DNA from: Hallerella sp964587155
GTDB lineage: Bacteria > Fibrobacterota > Fibrobacteria > Fibrobacterales > Fibrobacteraceae
Direction of reading: 5' to 3'
Length of the DNA stretch: 64,000 nucleotides
Assembly: GCA_964587155.1 (NCBI GenBank)
Contig: CAZPKF010000010.1
Location: forward strand, 1 to 64,000
Shown: piece after piece, positions 63,545-64,000 of the stretch
Layout of the letters: each line of letters begins with the position of its first letter
How positions within the stretch are numbered: the first letter of the stretch is position 1
Made by a program: the position numbers and the translations under genes
The notes under the pieces: model-generated
The model's database searches: none
Told to the model about the DNA's origin: nothing
The model's input: the letters and a program-made list of their open reading frames with translations, nothing else

Positions 63545-64000
63545 TCAACCCATCAAAAGTTCAACTTGTTCAAACGCATTTTTCAATGCAGAAAAGCTTT
63601 TCCACGTTTGCGCATACAGCCCGGAAGATTTTCCCGGACGGCAGCCGCGGACAAACACGTAATAGACTCCGCCAAAATGCTGTTTGAAAATTTCTTCTTC
63701 GCTTTTTTCCCGGTAAAAAATCTTTAACCAGCGCATCAGACAATACGCATAAAGTACCCGTTGAACAGCGTATTCCGCATCCACTTTTTCTCGAGTTCCT
63801 TCGGAATTGTAATTTTCCAACACGTCTGATTTCCAGTCCAATATGGAGTAATACTCTCCGCGTTTAAAGAGCAAATCCATAAATCCTTTGCAGTAATTTT
63901 TCAACTTTCCAGATTCTTCGGCGTTCAAATGGAAGCTCATTTCTGCAACTCGGTCCGACGATTTCAACGTTTTCAAGGAAAACATTTTTTCCGTCCACTC
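63545..64000 (-). CDS. recB: Exodeoxyribonuclease V beta subunit RecB, C-terminal part
   Basis: Last 151 residues only; the gene continues past the right edge. This is the nuclease domain: GFMDLLFKRGEYYSILDWKSD holds the catalytic Asp and Lys, and AVQRVLYAYCLMRWL is the following helix. Stop TGA at 63545. recC is not in view but is expected upstream. Confidence 0.88.
   Translation of the reverse strand, partial: EWTEKMFSLKTLKSSDRVAEMSFHLNAEESGKLKNYCKGFMDLLFKRGEYYSILDWKSDVLENYNSEGTREKVDAEYAVQRVLYAYCLMRWLKIFYREKSEEEIFKQHFGGVYYVFVRGCRPGKSSGLYAQTWKSFSALKNAFEQVELLMG

Noticed and set aside
1..64000. CRISPR arrays, tRNA, rRNA, insertion sequences and prophage genes
   Set aside because: No regular spaced repeats, cloverleaf sequences, transposase or phage genes were seen when reading the window; small RNAs could still have been missed.

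Overview
The window looks like a scaffolded chromosome segment from a Fibrobacter-type bacterium (Fibrobacterota, rumen or gut cellulose degrader). The evidence is two copies of the Fibrobacter succinogenes major paralogous (FISUMP) domain, secreted GH11 and GH5 enzymes with type IX-like C-terminal sorting tails, a eukaryote-type HisA, and an MglA/roadblock GTPase operon. Two runs of exactly 100 N (12675-12774 and 13215-13314) mark assembly gaps inside a repetitive gene. I saw no rRNA, tRNA, CRISPR array or insertion sequence.

Layout, left to right. A decayed FISUMP pseudogene (134-985) is followed by a minus-strand run of ten genes, many overlapping, transcribed from rnc (11607) to hisA (1221): rnc, an orphan family 5 solute-binding lipoprotein, a TrxB-like flavoprotein, coaBC, a degenerate uracil-glycosylase-fold protein, dnaB, mlaE, mlaF, an Svf1/CrtC-like lipocalin and hisA. 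Upstream is a repeat-rich FISUMP lipoprotein gene with a probable frameshift in its signal peptide. Then efp faces its likely modification enzyme epmB across 47 bases. A tight five-gene operon (21961 to 15807) joins an MglA-like GTPase, a roadblock protein, a DUF2914 protein, a 962-residue outer-membrane protein and an Omp85-family protein. rpsT, a DegT-family aminotransferase, an Arg/Asn-rich disordered membrane protein and lexA follow.

Another six-gene minus operon (30959 to 25638) combines a TPR lipoprotein, a membrane-anchored Ser/Thr kinase-like protein, a sigma-54 activator, two small exported charged proteins and an outer-membrane protein. On the plus strand are carboxynorspermidine dehydrogenase, a PAS-GGDEF-EAL protein and a coupled DUF1848 radical-SAM-like protein. 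A sodium-pumping methylmalonyl-CoA decarboxylase cluster (mmdA, gamma, mmdC, mmdB) with a CoA-transferase suggests the succinyl-CoA to propionate route. mutY and a GT4 glycosyltransferase come next, then the fibre-degradation cluster: GH11-CBM6 xylanase, GH5 endoglucanase and a large cadherin-like repeat protein. The right end carries an orphan Phd antitoxin, an OmpA protein, xseA, an ADP-ribosylglycohydrolase, three small envelope genes, rpsA-cmk, lipoproteins, a U32 peptidase-type tRNA hydroxylase, a Wzi-like porin, and recD with the end of recB.

The most unusual observations are a dispersed intergenic repeat of about 75-85 bp present four times, the GTPase/outer-membrane operon, the kinase/sigma-54/outer-membrane operon, the MlaFE-lipocalin arrangement without an MCE protein, and a TGGC repeat whose one-unit expansion would restore the reading frame of the FISUMP lipoprotein. 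All assignments rest on reading motifs by eye; no database search was run.
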